Shown: piece after piece, positions 36,901 through 45,200 of the stretch
Layout: every line of letters starts with the position of its first letter
Numbering within the stretch: position 1 is the first letter of the stretch
NCBI GenBank assembly: GCA_963765625.1
Contig: CAVXXD010000014.1
Span: 57,493-121,492, forward strand
Origin: CAVXXD01 sp963765625
Lineage (GTDB): Bacteria; Actinomycetota; Geothermincolia; Geothermincolales; Geothermincolaceae
Length of the DNA stretch: 64,000 nucleotides
Direction: 5' to 3'
Notes under the pieces: generated by a model
Database searches by the model: none
The model's input: the letters and a program-made list of their open reading frames with translations, nothing else
Told to the model about the DNA's origin: nothing
Position numbers and translations under genes: made by a program

Positions 36901-39248
36901 GGATAGAAAGGATGGTGGGCCTCCTGATCAACACGGTTCCGGTACCGTTCTCAATCGACGAGGAGGAGACGGCGGCCGGCCACCTGAGATGGCTGCACGA
37001 GATGGTGCAGGAGGTGAGCGAACACGGTTATCTGCCGCTTACCGACATCCACCGGTGCAGCAAGGTTCCACCGGATACGCCGTTATTTTACAGTCTGTAT
37101 CTATTTGAGAACTACCCGGTGAGGGAAGAGGCCGGTACCTTCGCGGTAAAGCATGTTGATTTCAGGGAGAAGACCAACTACCCCGTCACCATCGTCGTCA
37201 GTCCTGGCGAGCGCCTGTCGATAAAAATAGCCTATGACGCCGGGGCATTCCCGGATGAATGCATGGAGCGGGTGGCCACCTACATTGAGAATGCCGTCAA
37301 GTGGGTGATCGGCCATTCGGAGCAGCCGCTTCGCGGCCTGGAGATAATGGCGGCGGACGAAACGGAACTGGTGCTGGGCACCTGGACACGGAACGTCGCT
37401 CCGGCGGGAGTGCCGTCGACCCTGTTGGAGACGTTCGCGGAGGTGGTGGAGAAGAACCGCTCGAGTTGCGCCCTGGCATGCAGTGGGGAATCGGTCACCT
37501 ACGATGAGCTGGACCGTCGGTCTGATGCGATTGCCGCCAGCTTGAGGGCGGCGTACGCCTCCACGCACGGAGAGCCGCTTCCCGCCGGATCCATCGTGGG
37601 ACTTTACGCTGAGAGGAGCATCGAGATGGTGGAGGGCATCCTCGGTGCCCTCAAGGCAGGCGCGGCCTACCTGCCGCTGGACCCGGAATATCCCGCCTCG
37701 AGAATCCGTTTCCTGGTGGAGGATGCACGGGTGGCGGCGATACTGGTCCAGGAGCGATTAAGAGCCCGGCTGGACCAGGCGGTCCGCGAAACGGCGGTCC
37801 CGGCCGTCGTCCTGGAGGACGGTCTTTCCCATGGACCGGGAGAAGCGGTCCGGCCCGTCCCTTCGGACCTGGCCTATGCCATCTACACCTCGGGATCTAC
37901 CGGCATACCCAAGGGGGTGGCGGTGGAGCACCGGTCCGCCGTCAACCTGATCGAATGGATGAAGCGCGAGTATCCCCTGGAGCCGGGTGATACAGTACTC
38001 CAGCTCACCTCCTTCACCTTCGACGTCTCGGTGGCGGAGATCTTCTGGGCCCTGGGCTCGGGAGGCAGGCTGCTGCTGGCCAAGGCGGGCGGAGGTATGG
38101 ACGTCGAATACGTGCTTCAGGCCATCAGGGACGAACGGGTGGCCGCGGCCGGATTCGTGCCCTCTCTTTTCAGCGTCTTCCTCGAAGCGGCGGCGGACAG
38201 AGGGCCGGACGGTCTCGAGTCGTTGAAGTACGTTCACGTGGCGGGCGAGGCGATGCCGGCGTCCCTGGCCGGGTCGTTTTCCGGAATGTCCAAAGCCAGG
38301 CTCGACAACATCTATGGGCCTACCGAGGCTACCGTCTACGGCAGTTATCATCGCTGCCACGATCATGAGGACCTTCCCATCCTGCCGATCGGAAGACCGG
38401 TCGGAGGTGCCAGGCTGTTCGTACTGGACCCGAAGATGAGACCCGTTCCGGCCGGAGTGCCCGGGGAGCTATACATCGGAGGCGCCTGCCTGGCTCGCGG
38501 ATACCTCTACCGGCCCGAGCTCACCACCGAGAGGTTCGTGGGCAATCCGTACGGGGAAGACGGAGAAGACCCTCGTCTCTACAGGACCGGTGACAACGCG
38601 CGATGGATGACCAACGGGGAACTCGAGTTTCTGGGCAGAGAAGATTTTCAGGTAAAAGTACGGGGGTTCAGGGTCGAACCGGGCGAGGTCGAGGCGGCTC
38701 TCGGCCGTCACCCCTCGGTCGGCCGGTGCGTGGTGGTCGCCCGGGGAGAAGGGGAGGGCCGGACCCTGGTGGCCTACTATGAGACTGGGACAGCTGCGAC
38801 TGAAGCAGCCGGGGAAGAGCTGGAAGCCTACCTGGCTGAGTCGCTGCCGGACTACATGGTGCCCTCCGTTTTCGTACGCCTGGAGGAGTTGCCGCTCAGT
38901 CCCTCGGGTAAACCGGACCGGGGAGCTCTACCCGGCATAGGCGCGACCGGCTGGGAGCGCGCGGCTTACACAGCCCCGCGCGACTACCTGGATGAAGTAC
39001 TGGCCGGCATCTTCAGGGAACTGCTGAAGCTCGACCGGGTAGGCATTGACGACGACTTCTTTCGCCTGGGTGGCCACTCCCTGCTGGCGGCCAGGCTGAT
39101 TTTCAGGGTGAATCGCGAGTTTTCGGCTGGCCTGCCGGTGAGCGCGGTGTTCGAGCGGCGTACGGTGAAGCACCTGGGAGACCTGCTGCGCGAGAGTCCG
39201 TCCGGGGGGAGCGGGGAGGCGGTCCCTCTTACCGTGGAGGAGTTCTGA
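27951..39248 (+). CDS. Non-ribosomal peptide synthetase 1 (A-T / C-A[rSAM-B12]-T-E / C-A-T)
   Basis: 3765 residues, three modules, starting directly after the exporter stop. Domains: A1 ~15-520; T1 (LGGHS, Ser583); C ~640-1075 (HHIISDAWS, His768-769); A2 ~1090-2150, interrupted at ~1209-1752; T2 (LGGDS, Ser2197); epimerisation ~2245-2690 (HHLVVDGVSW, EGHGRE, RTMGWFTS); D-specific C ~2698-3140 (HHLLLDGWS, His2835-2836); A3 ~3150-3660; T3 (Ser3710); then a short acidic tail ending LTVEEF. Residues read at the Stachelhaus positions: A1 D-V-Y-Y-L-G-G-I-C-K (not assigned), A2 DFWNIGMVHK (threonine), A3 D-V-A-G-H-A-I-V-Y-K (not assigned). A1 has no preceding C domain, so this protein starts the chain. 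The module 2 residue should be delivered as the D-epimer. Confidence 0.95.
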   Translation: MMSYVPDEWSRTEAEIPSNLTLVEMFRRQVARTPGNLAVVSRRRRLSYEQLEDSSDRIARAVLRKYRESSGNEIEAGTPVGIFLERSTDSIAAILGILKTGAAYVPLDPDYPAERIRFLTESTGLPLIVTSGRLRPTLPEGLCLSADLVLLDQDFRDMESAPARQTSGCHEPSDIAYILHTSGSSGDPKGVACTHRSVINIVDFMQRQFPLLEGDNCCLTSSLTFDVSVYEMWSALLYGCTLYVPDRYTVFSPQDLFSYLRDHRIASAYIPPFFVEEFAGFLEEVGMKGEVRRLLFGVEPIEETLLARVKQALPAAHVLNGYGPTEATICCSLYEVDGEDRRRRTPIGRPFDNIKLYILDEEMKPVEDGTPGELFVSGLCLARGYFKRPDLTEQQFLANPFDPEGGRDRGYYDRIYRTGDLVVLHPCGNLKFLGRKDRQVKIRGIRIEPAEAEADLRGHPSVGDCVVTVVEEGGEKKLAAYFTAAGRGDAGTLPMELRSFAEASLPPYLVPSYFIIVDELPLTSHGKVDLRALPAPGEAALARQSFVAPRTEEEETLAGIFREVLRLGRVGIHDNFFHLGGHSLSATRVAVRVQHIFGIRCPVRVIFEHPDVASLSLYVREQLARTSYTLAPIEKVDRERPLPLSFAQQRLWFLDQYEEATSTAYNLPLAFRLRGELDLEALQKALDALVRRHESLRTIFPVDAGRASQKVLPPGTVKLDLVDLEEDRLQEALEREAHRRFDLERGPLFRVSLFTINGPESVLMINQHHIISDAWSAGILVRELSELYEAFRLGREPYLPELPAQYVDYTCWQREWLSGKVLREQLDYWEENLRDLPCVELPADRPRPSAKTYNGRRTEFMMDEKVTAGLRGICRKTDTTLFMVALAALYVLVSRYTGEKDVVVGTPVANRVHPDLEGVLGFFVNTIALRCSLEEDPDFLELLERVKQSCLDAYANQDVPFEHLVDVLKVPRDISRTPIFQIMLVMQNVRDPIRLDFPGVEAWEVEAVSDLAKFDLAVILTENGDALNGLVEYNTDLFDASTIERMISHFKVLLESCAREPWLKTGTIRMLTPEEERTVLYDWNRLSCVYPAGKTLWELFEEQVEKRPEATAVVFEGEALTYRELNLKANRLARLLRCRYLERYGTPLPEDTLIGLCMERGPAMITAMLAVLKAGGAYVPIDPDYPRERVGLILRDSDVSLVVAESRVLDRVPFTTLAGIGDREVECVLTAPRPQVRDLDRLPLPDRDMIDVGRYRKHIGMAMVKDGVALQTSRGCPYSCAYCHKIWPRTHVVRSAESIFSEIEYYRKSGIGRFSFIDDIFNLDRKTSSRLFRMLIDQHLDVELFFPNGLRADLLTEDYVDLMVEAGTVNMALALESASPRIQKLIGKNLDLDRTRNIVDYLAASHPEVVLELFAMIGFPSETEEEAMGTLEFIEKTRWFHFPYLHVLKIYPGTDMVGIALEHGVSREAINASMDLAYHELPETLPFDKGFARLCQARLLNGYFLDRERLLSTIPNQKRLLTEDEFVQKYDSYLPVPLKSYPEILEFCGLDREEMEETPFRQERDEVESERPSIRRGEGPATAAGLKVLLLDLSQYFSVDSDILYDVVEEPLGLLYLAAYLKEAHGDAVRVRVAKSRIDFDGYGELKDLMEEFAPDLIGVRTLTFYRGFFHHVVARLKAWAPGVPVVAGGPYATSSYTTLLADRAIDLAVLGEGELTLSELVGRMLENGRRLPGREALQATGGMALAVGEQAGREVLLIDEEAGDLAAQPGDNLGLPGRPESIAYVIYTSGSTGTPKGVMVENRHVVRLLFNQDLPFAFNSDDVWSMFHSYCFDFSVWEMYGALLFGGRLVVVPREAARDTERFLEILGQEGVTVLNQTPSAFYNLMRFALEEDAPVLALRYVIFGGEALNVAALEPWLSKHGREGPELINMFGITETCVHVTYCPLSPEIIRATHQGSPIGCALPDLSLYVLDENGNPVPVGVPGELLVGGEGVARGYLNRPELTRQRFLENPFVTTEDSAAGRNLRLYRTGDLVRWRPGGVLEYLGRTDYQVKVRGFRVEPGEIESVILKYPGIAQCLVLQLDDGGKKSLAAYYVARPGEEAPSRDELKAFLARSLPDHMMPQVFVGLEAMPLTEHGKVDRKALPVPGRLERASGEIFAAPGTEEEVILAGIWRDVLKLDRVGINDDFFALGGDSILSIQVVSRARRAGLKISPKQLFGNPTIAGLAAVAGRTGTSPEGERERARAEGLTPLTPIQHWFFEQSFVEADHFNQAFIVHPSRLLDMEVLRQSLEAVARHHDAFRLRYRKNGEGDWEQWYEEDASLPPVVLRELSIEDGSDGPALERVCRGVQEGFDIEKGPVAIACVIRGPADRERLLLAIHHLVVDGVSWRILLEDLDLAYRQIDAGEEGRLPYKSDSFKAWAQWLSDYAGEAGTSGQLPYWLGAGDKNLSISTDLDGGEPVFGERVSSGMVLDRTDTRDLLSRQERTSGASAEEVLLAALALSFSRMWGCDGLLFHMEGHGREDLGGGIDFTRTMGWFTSLYPLFLKLPESLAPAEVIGSVREQLREVPERGLGYGALRYLNKDEHSRVLSKNNYAQVGFNYLGRMDADFGPGPLLLSHLEPAPGMVSPLNRNPHLIDCLAMVIEGELKVEFTMSSRHFLRRTAERLSSLYRESLMALLDHLRGVAAAGPEGAGAVDSVYGLAPLQEGLLFHSRYAPGSDQYVEQLIWSYEGRLDRDALKGAWEEIVRSHAVFRTAFISNDLGEPVQVVHSETEVGWREEDLRRLPADERDDWLEKYIRADREKGFDTDMPGLVRLSLLRMGDGEYRFIWTHHHLLLDGWSMSLVLDELRERYQARVEGRKACINPAPPFEEYVRWTASRGREEAAAFWGLVMSRVEEPTPLAICRTGVRLDIRKPIADLRERVHLFSEQLTSQCAGFVREQRVTLNSLLQLAWAVVLSRLSGRSDVVMGTTISGRTADIDGIERMVGLLINTVPVPFSIDEEETAAGHLRWLHEMVQEVSEHGYLPLTDIHRCSKVPPDTPLFYSLYLFENYPVREEAGTFAVKHVDFREKTNYPVTIVVSPGERLSIKIAYDAGAFPDECMERVATYIENAVKWVIGHSEQPLRGLEIMAADETELVLGTWTRNVAPAGVPSTLLETFAEVVEKNRSSCALACSGESVTYDELDRRSDAIAASLRAAYASTHGEPLPAGSIVGLYAERSIEMVEGILGALKAGAAYLPLDPEYPASRIRFLVEDARVAAILVQERLRARLDQAVRETAVPAVVLEDGLSHGPGEAVRPVPSDLAYAIYTSGSTGIPKGVAVEHRSAVNLIEWMKREYPLEPGDTVLQLTSFTFDVSVAEIFWALGSGGRLLLAKAGGGMDVEYVLQAIRDERVAAAGFVPSLFSVFLEAAADRGPDGLESLKYVHVAGEAMPASLAGSFSGMSKARLDNIYGPTEATVYGSYHRCHDHEDLPILPIGRPVGGARLFVLDPKMRPVPAGVPGELYIGGACLARGYLYRPELTTERFVGNPYGEDGEDPRLYRTGDNARWMTNGELEFLGREDFQVKVRGFRVEPGEVEAALGRHPSVGRCVVVARGEGEGRTLVAYYETGTAATEAAGEELEAYLAESLPDYMVPSVFVRLEELPLSPSGKPDRGALPGIGATGWERAAYTAPRDYLDEVLAGIFRELLKLDRVGIDDDFFRLGGHSLLAARLIFRVNREFSAGLPVSAVFERRTVKHLGDLLRESPSGGSGEAVPLTVEEF
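31575..33210 (+). other. Radical-SAM + cobalamin-binding insertion inside NRPS adenylation domain A2
   Basis: About 545 residues of NRPS1 (roughly 1209-1752) lie between core motif a2 (LKAGGAYVPID, ~1171) and a3 (YVIYTSGSTGTPKGV, from 1785). First part: a radical-SAM domain with SRGCPYSCAYCH (Cys1276, Cys1280, Cys1283, the CxxxCxxC [4Fe-4S] motif), FIDDIFNLD, LALESASPRIQKLIGK and MIGFPSETEEEA. Second part: from ~1585 a cobalamin-binding Rossmann domain (GLKVLLLDLSQYF, EEPLGLLYLAAYLKE, PDLIGVRTLTFYR, VVAGGPYATSSY, LAVLGEGELTLSELV). No DxHxxG motif is seen, as is usual in class B enzymes. Adenylation motifs on both sides are intact and the frame is unbroken. Class B radical-SAM enzymes typically methylate unactivated carbon; which reaction occurs here is unknown. 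Confidence 0.88.
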
Positions 39249-39282
39249 GACGGCCGCGCGGCATCAGATCAAAGGTAGATAG

Positions 39283-42200
39283 ATGAATATCGAGATGTAT
39301 ACGGATCGGGAGTTCATCAACTTTCTGGAAGAGAGCGGCTGCGCCCTGCGGGCTGCAGGGGACAGGTTGCGGTGCGTGGTACCGGGCGGCGGGCCTTTGA
39401 CGGATGAGCTTCGCCGGGAGATAACCAGGCGCAAGAAGGGCATCCTGGGGATCATCCGCGACAGGCGGGTCCCCCTCTCTTACGAACAGGAACGGTTGTG
39501 GTTTCTGAATGAGCTGAGCGGCCCGCGCGAAAGCGCCTACCACATGCCCGCGGCCTTCCGGCTGAGGGGCGGGCTGGATAAAGGCATCCTCGCCGAGAGT
39601 TTTAACGTTCTACGGGCACGACACGAAAGCTTGAGGACCGTCTTCGGAAGCGAGCGAGGCGTCCCGTTCCAGGAGATAAGGCCGCCCGGGGCCGTGCGTC
39701 TTCGAGAAGAAGACATCGACGAAGCACTATTGGAGAGCATCCTCGCCGCGGAAGCGTTGCGCCCCTTCGACCTCGGAAAGGGACACCTGACGCGGATAAG
39801 GCTGTTGCGCCTGGGCCCGGATGATCACGTTCTCACCTTCTGCCAGCACCACATTGTCGGAGACGGCTGGTCCACCGGGATATTGCTCAAGGAACTGAGC
39901 GAGTACTACGCCGCCCTGGCATCGCGGAAAGGGCTCGAATTGCCTGCTACGACCCTGCAGTATGCCGATTACGCCCTATGGCAGCGATCCAGCCACTGGC
40001 TGGAGAGGCTGCGCCCGCAGGAAGAGTACTGGCGCGGGAAGCTGGAGGGGCTGGAGTACCTTGAAATCCTGCCGGATCTGAAGCGTCCGGCGGTCAAGAC
40101 CTACCGCGGGATGCGCGTGGGTTTCGAGATCGGCGCGGACTCAGCCGGCAGGATAGCGGAGCTGGCGGAAAGGGAAGGTGCCACTCCGTACATGGTACTG
40201 CTGGCAGCGTTGCAGGCCCTGCTGTCCCGGATGTGCTCGAGCCACGATATCGTGGTGGGAACACCGGTAGCGGGCCGGAGCGCCGGTGACCTCGAGGGGA
40301 CCGTAGGCTTCTTCGTGAACACGCTGGTGATGCGCACCTCACTGGACGGGAACCCTTCTTTCAGGGAAATATTGAGGAGGGTCAAGCGCACCTGCCTGGA
40401 GGCATACGCCCATCCCGAGTTGCCCTTCAGCCGGCTGGTGGACGTGCTCCAGGCCGAACGAGACCCCGCCCGCTCACCGTTATTCGGCGTGATGTTCGTG
40501 CTGCGTCAGGAAGGCCAGGGAGGCGGGCTGCGCCTGCCGGGATGCGATGTGGAAGAGTTGAAGATACCTTATCATACCGCCAAGTTCGACCTGGCTCTGG
40601 AGATGTCGCAATCCGGAGCAGGGCTTACGGGTGAGATCGAATACAACACCGGCCTCTACCTCCCGGACAACATTAGCCGCCTGGCCGCCTGTTACCAGGA
40701 CCTGCTCAGAGCCGGATGCGAGGAACCTGACCGCGCCCTGCTTGACTTTGACATCCTGCGACCGGGGGAAGCGGCAAAACTGCTCTACGACTTCAACCGG
40801 ACGGAAGCGCCATATCAGCGCACCGCCCTTCCCGGACTGTTCAGGGAGCAGGCCGGCAGAACGCCCGGCAACACTGCACTGGTACACGGTTCCACCTCTT
40901 TGACCTACGCGGAACTGGACCGCGAGTCGGATGATGCCGCGGCGTCATTGCTCCAGGCGTTAAAAGACGCAAGCGGGACTACGCCGCCGCCTGATACCAT
41001 AATCGGCCTTCCCGTGACTGACGGCCCGGAGACCATAGTCTGCCTCCTGGGGATACTTAAAGCCGGTTGCGCTTACTTGCCGCTGGACCTGGACTACCCG
41101 CCGGAGAGACTGGCGTTCATGCTGGAGGACAGCGGGGCCGTGGCGATACTGGTGCCAGTCTCCTTGTCCGGTGGTGAACCACGCCGGAGACTGGAAGCCG
41201 CGCTCGAGTCGATGAGGGGCACGACGGGCCGAGGTGCCCCACCCGTGGTCATGTCCGGCAAGTCCAGGGGCGAGGGATGCACCGTACCGGTTCCCTCGGA
41301 TGAAAGGTCTCTTGCGTACGTGATTTATACGTCCGGCTCCAGCGGCGAGCCGAAGGGGGTGCTGGTCGAGCAGCGGGGTGTGGCCAACCTGTCCGTCTGC
41401 CAACGCGAGTGGTTCGGTATCGACCGGTCCAGCCGGGTGCTGCAGTTCGCCCCCCTGAGCTTCGACGCATCCGTATCCGAGATCTTCACTACGCTGCTTG
41501 CGGGAGCGCAACTGCACCTCATGGACGGCGAAACCAGAAGGGACGCGGAGATGCTGCTGGACCTGATGGAAGGCCAGGGCATCACCACGGCGACGCTCCC
41601 GCCGGCCCTGCTGTCGATAATGCCGTACCGGAAACTGCCTTGCTTGAGCACCCTGGTAGTGGCAGGCGACGTATGCGACGAGAAGACCATGCGGCGCTGG
41701 TCCGGCGGCAGGAAGCTGGTCAATGCCTACGGGCCGACCGAAGCGACGGTCTGCGCCAGCATGTGTGCATGGCGCGAAGGGGTTTCACCGGGCAACATCG
41801 GTTCGCCTATGAACAACGTCAAGATATACGTGTTGGATGGGAAGATGCGCCCCTGTCCGCAAGGCGTACCGGGCGAGCTTTACCTGAGCGGGGCCGGGCT
41901 GGCCCGGGGATACCTCAACCGGCCGTCGCTTACCGAAGAAAGTTTCATACGGAATCCCTTCAACGCCGCGAGTAAAAATATAAGCGAAAGCGGTGGGGAC
42001 GAGTATTCGCGTCTTTACCGGACCGGGGACCTGGCCCGCTGGTTGCCGGAAGGCGAGCTCGAGTTCCTGGGGCGCCGTGACGGCCAGGTAAAGATCAGGG
42101 GGTACCGGGTCGAACCGGGCGAGATCGAAGCGGCGATGATGATGAGCCCGGCGGTCGCGCGTTGCGCGGTTGCGGCGGCGCGAGGGGAAGGTGCGGCGCG

Positions 42201-45200
42201 GTTGGCCGCCTACTGGGTTGCAACGGCCGGGTACCCCGAAACACCCTCTTCGGAACTGCGGGACTTTCTGAAAGAAAGGCTGCCCTCCTACATGATACCT
42301 GCTGTGTTCGTCCGCCTCGACGAGATTCCCCTCACCTCATCCGGGAAAGTCGACCGTAAGGCTCTGCCTCCACTGGAGGCGGCCGCGGTCTGCGTAGAAG
42401 GAGACGGTGAGCCGCCCCGGACCGCCACGGAGAAGAAACTGGCGGGCATCTGGCGGCAGGTACTGAAGCTGGAACGCGTGGGGACGGACCAGGACTTCTT
42501 CTCGCTGGGCGGAGACTCGATCATGAGCATCCAGGTGGTGTCCCGGGCCAGGGAAGCCGGGCTCGAGCTGAGCGCCAGGGACCTCTACCGGTATCCGACC
42601 ATATCGGCTCTGGCTGCCCGCGCCGACCGCCTGGTACGGAAGAGCGGCCATTACCGTAAGCCTGGAGGCGAGGTGCCACTGACCCCTGTTCAGCACTGGT
42701 TCTTCGAACTTGACCTGCCGGAGATAAACCACTTTAACCAGGCGGTGATGTTTAAGCTGGAGGAAGGGCTGGAGGCGGGGCTGGTACGCGAGGCGGCAAG
42801 GAGGCTGGCGCGAAGGCACGACTCTCTCCGCCTGAGGTTCGACGACGGCGTGGACGGTGGCTGGCGGCAATGGTATGCGGAAGGGGCTAAGGCTCTGGAC
42901 GTTCCGGTCTACGAGACGGACCTGACAGGGCGGGAGGGGGAACTGCAGGCAATGTGCCGGGGACTCCAGACGAAACTGGATATCCGGAAAGGGCCGGTCG
43001 CCTTGATTGGGCTGTTCAACGGGTTGACGGACGGCCGCCAGAGAATGCTGATAGCCGTCCACCACCTGGCAATAGACGCGGTCTCCTGGCAGCCATTGCT
43101 GGAAGACTTCGCGACCATCATCTCCAGTCTCAGCACCGGGAAGCCGGTGCGGTACGGTTCGATACGCGGCTCTTCTTACCAGCAATGGGCGGGTGCTCTG
43201 CAACGCTATCTCGAAGAGAAAGCGGCAGGGCAGTGGGACTACTGGCAGGGGGTAGGAGAGGGGATACGCCCGGTTGAGTGGGAGCTCGGGGGCGGTGAAT
43301 CGAAGCATGCCGAACTCCTCAGGCTGGAAATTGAAATGGACGCAGAGACCACTTCGAACCTGACGGCAGCAGCACCTCGCGCCTATCACGCGGGTACCGG
43401 GGACCTCATCCTGGCCGCGTTCATGCTGGCCTGGAACAGGGCCATGGGACGGAGAGAGCTGCTGCTTCACCTGGAGGGACACGGCCGCCCCGGCATTGAC
43501 GATTCCGTCGACATGACACGGACGACGGGATGGTTCACCAGCATCTATCCCGTACTGCTGAAGCTGCCCGCGGCCAGGACGCACCGGGAGGACGACGAAC
43601 TCCTGGCGGGGCTGATCAAGGGGGTCAAGGAGGAACTGCGGGCGGTCCCGGACGGAGGGATAGGCTACGGTGTATTGAGATATCTGAGCCGGGACCCGCG
43701 GACCCTACTGCTGCAAGAAGCCACCCCCGCGGAGGTCGCTTTTAATTACCTGGGCCGGCTGGACCACGAGATGCCGCGTAAGCTCAAAGGCGTCATCGAC
43801 CCCCGGGGGCCGGGAGCTGTCATCTCGCCAGGGAACCCGGCCCCCCATCCCGTAGAGGTAAACGCATCCATTGAAGACGGAAAGTTCATAGCTGAATTGG
43901 GAATAAGCCCGCGGCACCTGAGCCGGGAGACGTCCGAGCGTCTCGCGAGGGAGTTCAAGGCCGGCCTGGTGGAAATTGTCGAGCATTGCATGAAGCCGGG
44001 CGAGGGAGGTCATACCCCGTCCGATTTCCCGCTGGCCCGTTTGAGCCAGACCCAGGTCGATTCACTGACCGAAGGGGAGGGTACCGATTCCATATACGGG
44101 CTCACCCCCATGCAGGAAGGCCTGCTCTTTCACTCGCTTTATGCGCCCGGTTCCGACCAGTACCTGGAGCAGCTCTGCTGGACTTATCACGGCAGGCTCG
44201 AGACCGCGGCTCTGAAGAAGGCGTGGAGCCGGATCGTGGGACGTCACGCCGTCTTCCGCACCGGGTTCTTCCACGTTGGCCTGGAGCGCCCGGTCCAAGT
44301 GGTAAGAAGCGGGACCGAAATAGACTGGAGGGAACAGGACTGGCGGGACCTGACGCCGGAACGGCAGGCCGAGGAGTTTGCCGGATATATCCGAAGAGAC
44401 CGGCAGGAGGGTTTTAACCTTCAGGGTTGCGGGCTCACGCGCTTTCACCTCTTAAGGACCGGCGAGGAGGAATACAGGTTCATCTGGTGCTTCCATCATA
44501 TCCTCATCGATGGCTGGTGCTCGTCATTGATACTGGACGAACTAAGGCTGAGGTATGAGGCACTGACCGGCGGACGGGCCTTCAAGCTCCCTCCACCACC
44601 CCCTTACGAAGAATTTCTAGCCTGGCTGAACTCCCGGGAGACAGGCGGGGACGACTCGTTCTGGCGGGAGCAGCTGGCCAACGTGGACGAGCCTACGCCT
44701 CTGGGGATAAACCGCCGGGCCCTGGAGACGTTGAGGCCGATAAGCGAAGTCGGGGAATGCGTGGCCGATCTCACCGTGGCCGAGACGGAGGAGGTGACGG
44801 GCTTCGCCCGCCGGCACCACGTAACCGTCAACTCGATACTGCAGACCGCCTGGGCCATGGTCCTCGATGAATACGGGGGCAGGCACGACGTGGTTATGGG
44901 GGTCAACGTCTCCGGCCGCCCCGGCGAGATCGCCGGGGTGGAGAAGATGGTAGGGTTGTTCGTCAACGCGGTCCCGGTGCGGTTCCGGTTGGAAGAAGAC
45001 AGCGCGGCGCTGGAAGCGGTCTCGGCCATGCACGGGCTGATGCGCGACGTCAACGCCCACGGCTATGGCAGCCTGGCGGAGGTCCAACGCTTCAGCGCAG
45101 TGCCGGTCGGCACGCCACTCTTCTTCAGCGAGTATGTATTCGAGAACTATCCCATCGACGACTCGGTATTGGCCTGGCATCGGGGCATTTCGGTATCCGA

